Source: Desulforapulum sp034007745
GTDB lineage: Bacteria; Desulfobacterota; Desulfobacteria; Desulfobacterales; Desulfobacteraceae
DNA length: 64,000 nt
Direction: 5' to 3'
Assembly: GCA_034007745.1 (NCBI GenBank)
Contig: JAVEQI010000006.1
Coordinates: forward strand, 1 to 64,000
A program made the position numbers and the translations under genes. Each line of letters starts with the position of its first letter. Position 1 is the stretch's first letter. This document shows positions 8,413 to 17,520 of this stretch, in pieces. The notes beneath the pieces are model-generated. The model was not told the DNA's origin, did not search any database, and saw only the letters and a program-made list of their open reading frames with translations.

Positions 8413-10300
8413 ACAGCTCTATACTCCGGTCAGGTTTTCCCATCTTACCTCCTTTGCCGGAATAGGTTCGATTGTAAGGGGTGCAGAGGATAAACTCATG
8501 GCAGTTGTGGATACAAGATATTGGACGAATAGATCAGGGGCCATTTCAGCCCAGATCATACCCTATGTTGCAAGGGTTTCCATGGCTCTGGGTATTAACA
8601 AAGAGTTGAGGATGCCGCCCACAGCAAAGGAGAACGACAAGGGGAGATTAACGGGAAGTTATCTGCCCGCCGTTATATTCCCAACCTTTGCCGTTTGTAA
8701 GAGTTGCGGATTCCTACACCCCAACCCCTGGAGAAAACAGGCCAAAAAATTTAACGAGCGGGTAATATGTGAACATTGCAAGGGGCTCCTCGAACAGGTC
8801 ACCTGGTGCGCCATCAGCAGCAGGGGGCACCTGGACGATGTGCCATGGCATTATCTCTGTCATTCAAAGTCAGACGGGGGCTGTAGAATCGATTATGAAG
8901 CCTCTTACTTGAGGATCGGCACAGATGCAGGGGGCCGAAAAAAGGTAATGTGCACCAGGTGCAACTGCTCTAATCTTTATGGCATAAGTGACAACAAAAG
9001 ATACCCGCTTCACAAGTATCAACCCTGGATCTTTCAGCAATCACCAAAGCTGGACGAGGAGGACAGTGTAAGAATCCTCGAGGTCAACGATCCACGCATC
9101 TATCTTCCCTTACGTGAAAACGCCTTGGTCATCCCGCCTGAATCAAGAATCACCAAGGCCAATCTGGTTGATAAGCTTTACAACAATTCAAAACTTCGCA
9201 GGGAAATTGACAGGATAAAAATCCCATTGCTCAGAAACGGAAAGATAAGAGCCCTTGCAACCCGCTTCAGGTGCAGTGTTCAAGAGATAAACAATGCCTT
9301 TAAACAAATAGACGCAGGGTATCCGTTTTTTGAAGACAATATCAGGGTGGGTGAACTGTTTGAGGATGAATACAGGGCATTTTTAAAGCTCTGGGATGAT
9401 ATGAGGGATGATGAGGACTTTGTAACCGACCATAGAACTGATCAGTGGAAGGGACTTTTAAGACAGAGTCTGGGGGATGGCCGGAAAAATGACCCAACAG
9501 ATGATTTACCAGATGAGCTGAAGAATAACCTGCCGGATGATCTATCCGCAATTGTTAAAATGGTGGATCACCATATAATTGCAAAAAGGCTGAGGGAGAT
9601 CCAGGTTTTCAAAGGGTTTTACCGTGATCCAGGCGAGGAGAACAAAAATCTTGTCCCGCCCGATATTGTTGGAGAATCCGACTGGCTTCCGGCAATCGAA
9701 CTCTTTGGAGAGGGAGTGTTTTTTACATTGGACGAAGCAATTCTCCTGAAATGGGAGAAACTGTCTGAAGTCAAAAAAAGAGCCGACGAGGTAGCCGAAC
9801 GATATGAGAAATCCGAGGTGGCGCTAGCTCAAGACATTACTCTAACCCCGAGATTTTTATTGCTCCACACCCTGTCCCACCTGCTTATCAGGGAACTTGA
9901 ATCGACCTCGGGATATCCTGCGGCATCGCTCAAGGAGAGGATCTACTGCTCAATTAACAGCGCCAGTGACAAAAATATGGCGGGAATCTTGATCTACACC
10001 GCCGTTGCCGATATTGTAGGCTCCCTTGGAGGCATTATAGAAAGCGCAGAACCAAACGAATTTTTAGCGTTGCTCGATGGTGCGTTCAAGCATGCCGGGT
10101 GGTGTTCCCTTGATCCCGTGTGTACTGAGCATGAGGGACAGGGGCCGGGCTGGCTGAACCGGGCTGCGTGCCACGCCTGCGCCTTGATCCCCGAGCCCGG
10201 CTGCCAGTACAACAATCTATTTTTAGACAGAGTGTTTATCAAGGGAAGCGATCATTTGAACATTCCAAATTTTTTGGAGTTTATCATTAAAGGATCCTGA
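8402..10300 (+). CDS. drmB: DrmB-like DUF1998 protein (DISARM core component)
   Basis: A 632-residue protein that overlaps drmA by 11 bases. N-terminal cysteine pairs (Cys99/102, 123/126, then 184/187/189) suggest zinc binding. The C-terminal third is a typical DUF1998 domain: LLHTLSHLLIRELE from about residue 485, then a run ending in CHACALIPEPGC with four or more conserved cysteines. DrmB is the known partner of DrmA, and in DISARM the pair forms a complex that binds DNA ends. The stop codon shares one base with the next start (TGATG), so translation of the operon is probably coupled. Confidence 0.85.
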   Translation: MKNKQLYTPVRFSHLTSFAGIGSIVRGAEDKLMAVVDTRYWTNRSGAISAQIIPYVARVSMALGINKELRMPPTAKENDKGRLTGSYLPAVIFPTFAVCKSCGFLHPNPWRKQAKKFNERVICEHCKGLLEQVTWCAISSRGHLDDVPWHYLCHSKSDGGCRIDYEASYLRIGTDAGGRKKVMCTRCNCSNLYGISDNKRYPLHKYQPWIFQQSPKLDEEDSVRILEVNDPRIYLPLRENALVIPPESRITKANLVDKLYNNSKLRREIDRIKIPLLRNGKIRALATRFRCSVQEINNAFKQIDAGYPFFEDNIRVGELFEDEYRAFLKLWDDMRDDEDFVTDHRTDQWKGLLRQSLGDGRKNDPTDDLPDELKNNLPDDLSAIVKMVDHHIIAKRLREIQVFKGFYRDPGEENKNLVPPDIVGESDWLPAIELFGEGVFFTLDEAILLKWEKLSEVKKRADEVAERYEKSEVALAQDITLTPRFLLLHTLSHLLIRELESTSGYPAASLKERIYCSINSASDKNMAGILIYTAVADIVGSLGGIIESAEPNEFLALLDGAFKHAGWCSLDPVCTEHEGQGPGWLNRAACHACALIPEPGCQYNNLFLDRVFIKGSDHLNIPNFLEFIIKGS

Positions 10301-11442
10301 TGACTGAAAGAAGATTCAAACTGCCCGGAGAAGAGGAGCTGAACAAGGATCAGGACAGGATCCTCGATCTTCCGGAAAACGGACAGTTTTTGATCGTCGG
10401 GGGTCCTGGTACGGGTAAGTCCGTTGTGGCCCTGCTGCGCGCCATGAAATTTCACAAAAACAACAACTATGTTTTCCTGACATACAACCATGTCCTGAAC
10501 AGTGCGACAAAGCAGCTTGTTAACCTTGATTTAACAACCCTGACCATTAAATCCTGGTTTTGCAAAATGTATCACCATTTTACAGGTGAAGATGTGCCCG
10601 AGGATCAACCTTACAAGTATGACTATAACGGGGTGATCAAAAAGTTTCAATCTTTGGAAATGGAACCAAGATCCCTCCATCTGATCATCGATGAGGGCCA
10701 GGACATGCCTGTAAAGTTCTATGAGTCACTCATGCATGCAGGGTATGAGAATTTTTTCGTTGTGGCCGACCAGAACCAGCAGATAACCGAAGAGAACTCA
10801 AGCAGACAGGAGCTTATGGATATATTGGGGATTGACAGAGACGATGTGATAGAGCTGACTCAGAACTTCAGGAATTCCTACCCTACAGCTCTGTTAGCCA
10901 GCCATTTCTTTACCGATCCCGCCAGCCCTGCCCCAGACTTACCCCCGGAATCAAAATCGGCCCTTGGAACCCCGATACTGTATGAATATGAGCATTTTGA
11001 CGACAGTGTAAGGATGATATTAAGAGAGGCAGACAGGGATGACAGGAACCTCATAGGCGTGGTTGTGGCAAATAACAGCAAGAGGGACAACTATGTCAAT
11101 GCACTCCTTTCCATGGATGTCACCCTTGATAATCCCCACCCCAGGATTTCCACATATTTGAGCAAAGACAAACAAGATGTGACCCTTGACTTTACCCGGG
11201 GCGGAGTTGTGGTTCTCAATGACCGCTCCATAAAGGGATTAGAGTTTGATGTTGTTTTTATTATAGTTGACGGGTTCCAGATTTTTAACAACGATATCGA
11301 TGGGATGAAAAAGAGATTTTATGTGATGTGTTCAAGGGCAATAAAAAAGCTGGTTCTCGTTAAAGGCAAGGGATATGACGGCGGGATCATCCAGATTCTC
11401 CCGGAAGATGAGAGCGTCCTGAAGAGACAGAAGGGTTATTGA
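10300..11442 (+). CDS. SF1 (UvrD/Rep-like) helicase or ATPase in the DrmAB operon
   Basis: A 380-residue protein with Walker A GGPGTGKS (Lys40), Walker B DEGQD (131-135), the QNFRNS motif and a late motif near FYVMCSRA. This is a compact superfamily 1 helicase of the DUF2075/UvrD type, much shorter than UvrD because the accessory subdomains are missing. Both its start and its stop overlap the neighbouring genes by one base (TGATG). SF1 helicases are not part of standard DISARM, so this is an added module. Its substrate is unknown; by analogy it would unwind or move along DNA. Confidence 0.8.
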   Translation: MTERRFKLPGEEELNKDQDRILDLPENGQFLIVGGPGTGKSVVALLRAMKFHKNNNYVFLTYNHVLNSATKQLVNLDLTTLTIKSWFCKMYHHFTGEDVPEDQPYKYDYNGVIKKFQSLEMEPRSLHLIIDEGQDMPVKFYESLMHAGYENFFVVADQNQQITEENSSRQELMDILGIDRDDVIELTQNFRNSYPTALLASHFFTDPASPAPDLPPESKSALGTPILYEYEHFDDSVRMILREADRDDRNLIGVVVANNSKRDNYVNALLSMDVTLDNPHPRISTYLSKDKQDVTLDFTRGGVVVLNDRSIKGLEFDVVFIIVDGFQIFNNDIDGMKKRFYVMCSRAIKKLVLVKGKGYDGGIIQILPEDESVLKRQKGY

Positions 11443-13001
11443 TGGCTAAGAAAAAAGATCGCTGGTTATTTCCTACCAATACAAACAATTTGAGAATGAT
11501 ACTTGCCCAGGGTCTGCTCGCCTCCCCTGACGGATTTAAAAAATATTATGCAGATGCCCTGGATTTACAGCCGGGGTGGGTTCCCCTATACAGGAACAAA
11601 ATTCCCAGGGATGTTCTGGAAAAATGTGTGAGTGAAAGGAAAAATCTTACCCAATGTATAATCGAGGTGAATATCAATGGTATAGGGGGAACCGGCAAAA
11701 CATACCGGGATGGCGAATGGGGTGATGTTAAAATAGACGACATAAATGCGCTCACCCCGGATTCCCTGTATGTTCTGGCACCACTGCCTCTATCCTGTTT
11801 TTTGAAACTTCTATTCAAAACAGATGAGGATCAAAAACAGTTTAAGGATATTATCAAACAGCGTGCCAATGTGATACTTGCCGGATTAAAGCTTCAGTCG
11901 ACAAAACAGGACCAAAAACTCTTCAATTCCAGCAGCACAGGTGAATTTGAGCCGGAACTGTTGACACTGCAGGATTCAGAAAAGTCCTTAAAGCCGACTG
12001 ACCTGACGGGGAAAAATGGGAAGCCGGAATTACCCGGCATTCCAAACCGAACAATTGTTAATTACAACACAGTATACTCCTTTGGCGGCCTTTTGCTGAA
12101 TATGTTTTATTTTTCAAAGAACGGCGAATCAACCAATCAGGTATATCATTGGATCAACGCTTCCGGGGATCTGTCAGAGTCTGTTGACAAAGAAATCCGT
12201 TTCATTGGCCAGCACTTTAAGCAGCCTGAAAGAGAGCCTGCCCCCCTGCCCCCGGGCGAGCAGATATATTATGGCCTTATAGATATAGCAATAAACAGTG
12301 AAAATTTTAAACAGGACATCATCGATTTTCTAGAGTCGGACAAATGGGACGAGAAGATCAAGCCAAGGGTCCATGGTTTGGCAGCCACCCTGAGAAATTT
12401 CGAAAAAATCGCAGATAAAACCGTTTCAGAACAATTTAAAGAGGCTGAAACAGGGTTGGAAAAAACTTTACTCATGCTTTTTCTCAGGGAAGATAGCGAC
12501 GCCCTGATCGACTATAAATTCCAAATGGACATTTTAAACGATCACACCATCACCGAAGAGCTTATCAGCCAGTTTGCCATGGTGTTCGGCATAAGGGCCA
12601 AATTCATCAAGTCCCCAGGCTTTATAAGGGAGTTTGAGGGTGTGCAAAACTATATCTCCCATCAGATGGCCGCCTATGCCCATTTGCAGTTAAAGAGTGA
12701 AGTACAGTTTAAAGCTCCCCCGGAACCATTGACAATTATGGATATGATAAAGAACAATGAGTTTTGCAAGTGGTTTGCCAGAACAGCAAAGGATGAGACC
12801 TGGCTTAGAACAAAAATAACCGTTCCAAGGGGAGATTACAGGTTAAAAATTGAAAACAACAGGATTGAAATAACAGTTGACGGCATAGTCAAAACACCAA
12901 CGGCTGAATTAATCCAAGAGAAATATTTTGCCTTTATGGTGAATCATAAGATTAAAGAGCATGAGAAATATTTTAAAAAGTATAAAAGATTAAAACAATG
13001 A
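11442..13001 (+). CDS. Protein of unknown function in the DrmAB operon
   Basis: I do not recognise this 519-residue protein. The ATG at 11442 is preferred over the TTG three bases earlier because it gives the same one-base TGATG overlap seen at the previous junction. There is no signal peptide, membrane segment, Walker motif or cysteine cluster. The start (WLFPTNTNNLRMILAQGLL) faintly resembles the opening strand-helix of DarT-like or other ADP-ribosyltransferase folds, in which an N..I..GL pattern occurs; this is only a hint. The middle is helical and charged, and the last 80 residues look like beta strands. It lies between two SF1 helicase genes, which makes it a candidate specificity factor or effector. 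Confidence 0.7.
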   Translation: MAKKKDRWLFPTNTNNLRMILAQGLLASPDGFKKYYADALDLQPGWVPLYRNKIPRDVLEKCVSERKNLTQCIIEVNINGIGGTGKTYRDGEWGDVKIDDINALTPDSLYVLAPLPLSCFLKLLFKTDEDQKQFKDIIKQRANVILAGLKLQSTKQDQKLFNSSSTGEFEPELLTLQDSEKSLKPTDLTGKNGKPELPGIPNRTIVNYNTVYSFGGLLLNMFYFSKNGESTNQVYHWINASGDLSESVDKEIRFIGQHFKQPEREPAPLPPGEQIYYGLIDIAINSENFKQDIIDFLESDKWDEKIKPRVHGLAATLRNFEKIADKTVSEQFKEAETGLEKTLLMLFLREDSDALIDYKFQMDILNDHTITEELISQFAMVFGIRAKFIKSPGFIREFEGVQNYISHQMAAYAHLQLKSEVQFKAPPEPLTIMDMIKNNEFCKWFARTAKDETWLRTKITVPRGDYRLKIENNRIEITVDGIVKTPTAELIQEKYFAFMVNHKIKEHEKYFKKYKRLKQ

Positions 13002-14566
13002 GGTTGATTCCAGCCTCACCATATAAGACCCTCAGCAAGGCAGAATACCATGTATTTGACCGCCTAGGAGAATCTTTTACAGACGATGACGGTTTTTTTG
13101 CCTTTCATTCGTTAAACCTGATCGGACATAGGACCAAAAAGTTTGGTGAGGCGGATTTTGTCATTGTCTGCAAATTCGGAGTTTTTGTGCTTGAGGTAAA
13201 GGGCGGGGGTGTTCGTCAGGAGGATGGTTGCTGGTACACGGTTGACGGGAACGACCAGGAGTATCAAATTCAAAATCCCTTCAGGCAAGCCGAGACCGCC
13301 CTCCATGCAATAAAAAACAAAATTGCAGCCTCTGACAGTTTCAGTCAGCTTAAAATCCCCACAGGGTATGGAGTAATCTTCCCCGATGTAAGGTGGTCAC
13401 AGCAGGGCTCAGAATGGGATATGTGCATGATCTGCGACTTGAAAAACATGAGAAACTTCGAATCATGGCTGGGAGCTTTCTTTGATTTCTGGCAAAAAAA
13501 GCCCGGCAACCATCACAGGCTTTCAAACGAAAACATTGGAGCTTTAAAACAATTTTTAAGACCCGATTTTGAAATTCTAAAGTCTCTATATTCAACCCTT
13601 TTAAACCTGGAACAGACGACTGTAGAGCTGACCCGGGAACAGTACAGGTTCCTTGATGCAGTTGCCGCAAACCCAAGGGTGTTATGCTCGGGCGGGGCCG
13701 GAACCGGCAAGACCTTTTTAGCCGCTGAACTTGTCAGAAGATTGGCCAGGGAAGACACAAAGATAGTGTTCGTCTGCAAGTCGAACTGGCTTAAAAGATA
13801 CCTGGAAACAAAAATCATCAATGAGTTCATGGTCATATCCACAATAGATGCCTTAACCTTAGAGACAAAACGGGCGGGCGTTGACCAGTACGACATCCTG
13901 ATCGTGGATGAAGGCCAGGACCTCTTTAACCTTGATGACATGGAAAGATTAAACACCATGCTCAAAGGCGGATTCCTGGAGGGACAATGGTATATCTTCC
14001 ATGACATCAATAATCAGGCTGGGTTTTTTTCCAAACCTGCCGCAAAGGTTCTCGAAATGCTGGGAAACTGCAAACCCGCAAGGGTTCTCCTCACGAGGAA
14101 CTGCAGAAACAGTGCCCCCATAATAAAAAAGGTACAAGACACGCTGGGGCTTGACATGGGAATTTCGGGAACGGGCCATGGTCCGGAGGTTATGGAGGTT
14201 GCCGCCGGCGAAGCCAAAGAATACACCAATGCCCTTGAAGGAATGATTGAAAATCTGTTGGAAATCGGCGTGCCCCCGGGTTCCATAACAATTCTCTCCC
14301 CATTCAGCTATCACGAGTCAAGCGTGTCAAGCCTGTCCTGCCATGCTAAAAAACACATTGTAAGGCTTGACGATTATTCTGTAAGAGCCTTTCCACCTTC
14401 TTGCATATCTTTTGCCCGGATAAAAGACTTTAAAGGCCTGGAAAATGACGCTGTCATAATGATTGACTTAAATAAGCCTGAAATTTCCCATGGCGGTTTC
14501 AACAGGACCAGCCACTATGTGGCCATGAGCAGGGCCAGGGGTTTGTTATGTATTCTCTGGAAGTAA
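12998..14566 (+). CDS. NERD nuclease domain - SF1 helicase fusion
   Basis: A 522-residue protein with a 4-base ATGA overlap with the previous gene. The N-terminal NERD domain has the restriction-like nuclease pattern EADF (Glu51, Asp53) followed by LEVKGGG (Glu66, Lys68), i.e. PD-(D/E)xK. The C-terminal part is an SF1 helicase with Walker A GGAGTGKT (Lys238), DEGQD (304-308), a LLTRNCRN motif and the late motif HYVAMSRARG. NERD-helicase fusions are found in several mobile and defense loci. Here it probably supplies the nuclease activity of the operon. It is the last gene; about 200 bp without a gene follow. Confidence 0.85.
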   Translation: MRLIPASPYKTLSKAEYHVFDRLGESFTDDDGFFAFHSLNLIGHRTKKFGEADFVIVCKFGVFVLEVKGGGVRQEDGCWYTVDGNDQEYQIQNPFRQAETALHAIKNKIAASDSFSQLKIPTGYGVIFPDVRWSQQGSEWDMCMICDLKNMRNFESWLGAFFDFWQKKPGNHHRLSNENIGALKQFLRPDFEILKSLYSTLLNLEQTTVELTREQYRFLDAVAANPRVLCSGGAGTGKTFLAAELVRRLAREDTKIVFVCKSNWLKRYLETKIINEFMVISTIDALTLETKRAGVDQYDILIVDEGQDLFNLDDMERLNTMLKGGFLEGQWYIFHDINNQAGFFSKPAAKVLEMLGNCKPARVLLTRNCRNSAPIIKKVQDTLGLDMGISGTGHGPEVMEVAAGEAKEYTNALEGMIENLLEIGVPPGSITILSPFSYHESSVSSLSCHAKKHIVRLDDYSVRAFPPSCISFARIKDFKGLENDAVIMIDLNKPEISHGGFNRTSHYVAMSRARGLLCILWK

Positions 14567-14773
14567 CTACCCCTTCTGCTCTTTCTGTTCTTACCTAAAA
14601 GCATCTGCATGTTTATGCTTAATGACTTGAAGAACAATTACAGCAAGGATGAGAACCTGGATGATTTTATTAAAATACAGGTAACCCCCTTTTGTTTATA
14701 TCTGCTATTATGTAAAAATAATGGTTTGTGTAACCCCGTCACTGATCAACATTTAACAAAAAGGAGCAGGATT

Positions 14774-14968
14774 ATGGGAAAAAGCGTATACATTGACACC
14801 GAGGAATGTGTGGGATGCGAAAGCTGCGTGGAGCTTTGTCCGGACGTTTTTGAATTTGACGATGATACTGAGAAAGCAAAAGTTATCGATCCGAAAGGCG
14901 ATAAAGACTGCATTGAAGAGGCTATGGAAAGCTGTCCGAGTGATTGCATTCACTGGGACGAAGAGTAA
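14774..14968 (+). CDS. Ferredoxin, single [4Fe-4S] type
   Basis: A 64-residue acidic protein. The ATG at 14774 follows AAAAAGGAGCAGG, a strong ribosome-binding site; an upstream in-frame start would add an unrelated extension and lacks a site. The motif CVGCESCVELCP and the distant ESCPSDC give the four cluster ligands plus extra cysteines. The layout (CxxCxxC...CP) is that of Desulfovibrio ferredoxins I/II, small cytoplasmic electron carriers for pyruvate oxidation and sulfite reduction. It stands alone, followed by a small lipoprotein gene. Confidence 0.92.
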   Translation: MGKSVYIDTEECVGCESCVELCPDVFEFDDDTEKAKVIDPKGDKDCIEEAMESCPSDCIHWDEE

Positions 14969-15012
14969 CCTGGCAGAAGGCTGCACTAAAACATTAAATC
15001 TGGAGAAGTAGG

Positions 15013-15150
15013 ATGAAACGATTAAAAAGCATGATAGTCATTTTGGTGATTATTTCACTGGGATTTCTGACGTTCAGCTGCAACACCATGAAGGGCGTGG
15101 GTGAGGATGTGGAAATCATCGGCGAAAAAATCCAAAAAAAAGCCGGATGA
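15013..15150 (+). CDS. Entericidin-like small lipoprotein
   Basis: A 45-residue reading frame with GGAGAAGTAGG before the ATG. It has a basic start, a hydrophobic signal segment and Cys23 after LTFS (a weak lipobox). The mature part (NTMKGVGEDVEIIGEKIQ) matches the entericidin A/B pattern (NTxxGxGxDxxxxGExI). Members are small outer-membrane lipoproteins, in enterobacteria linked to stress-related lysis. It probably forms a unit with the ferredoxin 44 bp upstream only by position. Confidence 0.8.
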   Translation: MKRLKSMIVILVIISLGFLTFSCNTMKGVGEDVEIIGEKIQKKAG

Positions 15151-15223
15151 TTTAAAGGAATGCAGATTTATGCGCTTAGAAACCTGTCCCATCAGCAGCT
15201 TTCACCCGAAGATCAAATTTAGA

Positions 15224-16156
15224 TTATAAATCACGATCACTGCGAATGCGCAGAAATGAAGGGAACTTAGGAATCCCGGACTGATATTTGCCGTAGTATT
15301 TAAAAGTGATAACTGAGCCGACTGGCGGGGGTGAATCTCTTTCAGCATCGCTGAAGCCGCCGCCAATCTTAAATTTCATCCCGTTGTCCATCTCAACCAC
15401 CATGGAGCCGAGTCTTCCCTTATTTCTACCCTTGCCCGGCAGGTGGGCCAGAACAACCGCCTCTGCATCCTGATATTTTTTTACTTTCAGGATTTCGGTG
15501 CTGCGGCCTGAAGCATACAGGGCATATGGCTTGCGGATGATCAAACCTTCACCACCGAGCTCTTCAACATGGGCCAGGTGTTGTTCGAGCATACCAGGGC
15601 TGTTGATCACGATCTGTTGTATGACAAAGGCATAGACAGATGGGTGGGCCGCAAACCACCCCTCGGCTTTGGCTATTCGATCGGTAAAACCTCCGGGTGC
15701 GTCGGGCACATCAAAGATTGCCAGTTTCAGTTTCAGCCATCCATCGTGGGGCTTCTCTTTTTTAACGATGGAGACCGTCTGCTCAAAACTTCCCCGTCCA
15801 CCCCAGATCTCTCCTTCCACGGGAAAAGGAGGCAGCCCCTGGACAAATGCCCTGGGCGGAAAAAAAGCATTACCATTTTTTGATAAAAGCTGCTTGCCGT
15901 TCCAGTAACCCCGGACTCCATCAAGCTTTTCACTCATCAGCCATCCTGTCACTTCGACCTGCCCGGTGTAAACCTCCGGCAGCATAGGCTGCCCGGCAAG
16001 ACCTATACTTTCCGAGACGTTTTTATTGGCAAGCACAAGGACTTCGCCAGGGTCGAAGGCCATTGCCGTACCGGCCCTGACAAGCAAAACTGCAAGGAGA
16101 ATTCCAAGGGCCAAACCTGTTGCAGCAGGCCTGCTTCCCAATACGTGACCACCCAT
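15224..16156 (-). CDS. Exported minimal ATP-dependent DNA ligase (LigE type)
   Basis: A 310-residue protein with an N-terminal signal peptide (hydrophobic LALGILLAVLLV, then AMA before the mature part). The nucleotidyltransferase motif I SEKLDGVRG holds the lysine that would be adenylated. ILKVKK is motif V, and a small OB domain follows. The family (Lig E) is the short, DNA-binding-domain-free ligase found with a secretion signal in many proteobacteria; it seals nicks and is thought to act in the periplasm, perhaps on imported or extracellular DNA. The start directly follows the stop of the upstream transporter gene. Confidence 0.85.
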   Translation of the reverse strand: MGGHVLGSRPAATGLALGILLAVLLVRAGTAMAFDPGEVLVLANKNVSESIGLAGQPMLPEVYTGQVEVTGWLMSEKLDGVRGYWNGKQLLSKNGNAFFPPRAFVQGLPPFPVEGEIWGGRGSFEQTVSIVKKEKPHDGWLKLKLAIFDVPDAPGGFTDRIAKAEGWFAAHPSVYAFVIQQIVINSPGMLEQHLAHVEELGGEGLIIRKPYALYASGRSTEILKVKKYQDAEAVVLAHLPGKGRNKGRLGSMVVEMDNGMKFKIGGGFSDAERDSPPPVGSVITFKYYGKYQSGIPKFPSFLRIRSDRDL

Positions 16157-17356
16157 CTAAACTGTCAGTCTGTCGGATTTGAGGGCATAGGATAGCACAA
16201 TCCCCACTATAAAGCCGACGGCAAGGTTTGATGCAAGGGTGATCCCGAGCATGATCAGGATCACAAACATATCCTTGCGATCTTTCATGTCAAGGATGGT
16301 GAGGCCAAGCTGACATCCCGCAAAGATCAAAAGCACCCCGAGAACTGCAAAAGGAATGAGGTTGACCATCCCAAGGATGCGGGGGCCTAGAAAAATGGCA
16401 AGCACAAGAAAAATCAACCCTATCATGAGGTTGGAGCCAGCCGTTCTTGCGCCGAACCGATAATGGGCGGCAAGCCCCCCTGCCCCGTGGCACAGGGGCA
16501 TTCCACCCACCATAAAGCTAACAAGGTTGGCAAGCCCCATGGTGATGCAAAGGGCCTTGTAGGTGACGCGTTTTGAGTCAAGGCCAAAGTACTCCTGGGA
16601 GAGGTCTGCATTGGCCACAACTGCGTTGCCAACAGTCATGGGCAGCTGGGGAAGAACAAGGGCAATCAGGACAAACGAGAAATCAGCCCCCGATGGAAAC
16701 CCAAAGGGCAGCAGTTCTGGAATGAAGAGTCCTGGGGTAAAAATATTCAGGCCGTCGTAAGTGCCCCACACAAGCCCCAGGACAAGGCCATATAAGACCA
16801 CCAGAATTCCGGCCGGAAACCGGCGGTTATCGAGGAGAAAAAGGGTGATCACTGCACCAATGATTCCAATGATCCAGCCCACTGGCATTCCACCTATTGC
16901 CTGGAGGGTCATATGGGGTTCAGCCAGCCCCTGGGCAACCTGGTACGTTGAAGTACCTGCCATAAACCTCACGCCCTGGGCCACAAGAAGGGTCCCGGTT
17001 GCCATTTGAACGCCACGGATGACGGGCTTAGGGATATACCTACCCAGAAGTCCCATGGCTCCGGTTGTCCCGAGCACCAGCAAAATCAGACCGATCAAAA
17101 GCCCTGAAGCCCCGATCTGGGAGGGGGTAAGAGATGTTGCAACGGCGTAGGCACCGATCACCTTCATGGGTTGGACAGGCACGGTCACGCCATAGTAGAC
17201 CCCGGAAAAAACATAAAAGATGCCCACTGAGAGGAACAGGCCATGGGGGCTGAGCCCATTGACCATTATCATGCCGATTGCCAGGGGCAGTATGGTACCG
17301 AGATCCCCAAACGATCCGGCAAGTTCCATGCGGTTGAAGACATAACGGTCTGCCAT
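16157..17356 (-). CDS. Molybdate/sulfate-type transporter (MOT1 family membrane protein)
   Basis: A 399-residue protein with 10-12 hydrophobic segments. The ATG at 17356 follows AGGAGAAG at good spacing; the longer frame to 17437 has no site. The N-terminus (ELAGSFGDLGTILPLAIGM) and the PVQPMKVIGAYA segment are signatures of the MOT1 group of the SulP-related carriers, whose characterised plant and algal members import molybdate. In a sulfate reducer the substrate could be molybdate, tungstate or sulfate. The DNA ligase gene follows without a gap. Confidence 0.85.
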   Translation of the reverse strand: MADRYVFNRMELAGSFGDLGTILPLAIGMIMVNGLSPHGLFLSVGIFYVFSGVYYGVTVPVQPMKVIGAYAVATSLTPSQIGASGLLIGLILLVLGTTGAMGLLGRYIPKPVIRGVQMATGTLLVAQGVRFMAGTSTYQVAQGLAEPHMTLQAIGGMPVGWIIGIIGAVITLFLLDNRRFPAGILVVLYGLVLGLVWGTYDGLNIFTPGLFIPELLPFGFPSGADFSFVLIALVLPQLPMTVGNAVVANADLSQEYFGLDSKRVTYKALCITMGLANLVSFMVGGMPLCHGAGGLAAHYRFGARTAGSNLMIGLIFLVLAIFLGPRILGMVNLIPFAVLGVLLIFAGCQLGLTILDMKDRKDMFVILIMLGITLASNLAVGFIVGIVLSYALKSDRLTV

Positions 17357-17476
17357 GATACTTCTCCTGTTGATTAATCTGCGGTCCTTAGATTCTATTG
17401 GACATCTGACGATATCAAAAAGCCCCGTTAATTTCAATGGTCAGGAAAATTCTGTAGAATTTCTCTGTTCTACCAA

Positions 17477-17520
17477 AGCTGTTAGCGGTTAGCTTAAAAC
17501 CTAACAGCTAACAACTAATT
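17477..17520. repeat. Heptamer (GTTAGCT-type) repeat with inverted halves
   Basis: AGCTGTTAGCGGTTAGC is followed after a short AT spacer by CTAACAGCTAAC, its near reverse complement. The transcript can form a hairpin. It lies between the divergent transporter and the gene at 17568 and belongs to the family of heptamer repeats seen across the window. Confidence 0.8.

Noticed and set aside
14609..14773. Longer N-terminus for the ferredoxin
   Set aside because: The extension of 55 residues has no ribosome-binding site and no similarity to ferredoxins; ATG 14774 has a strong site.
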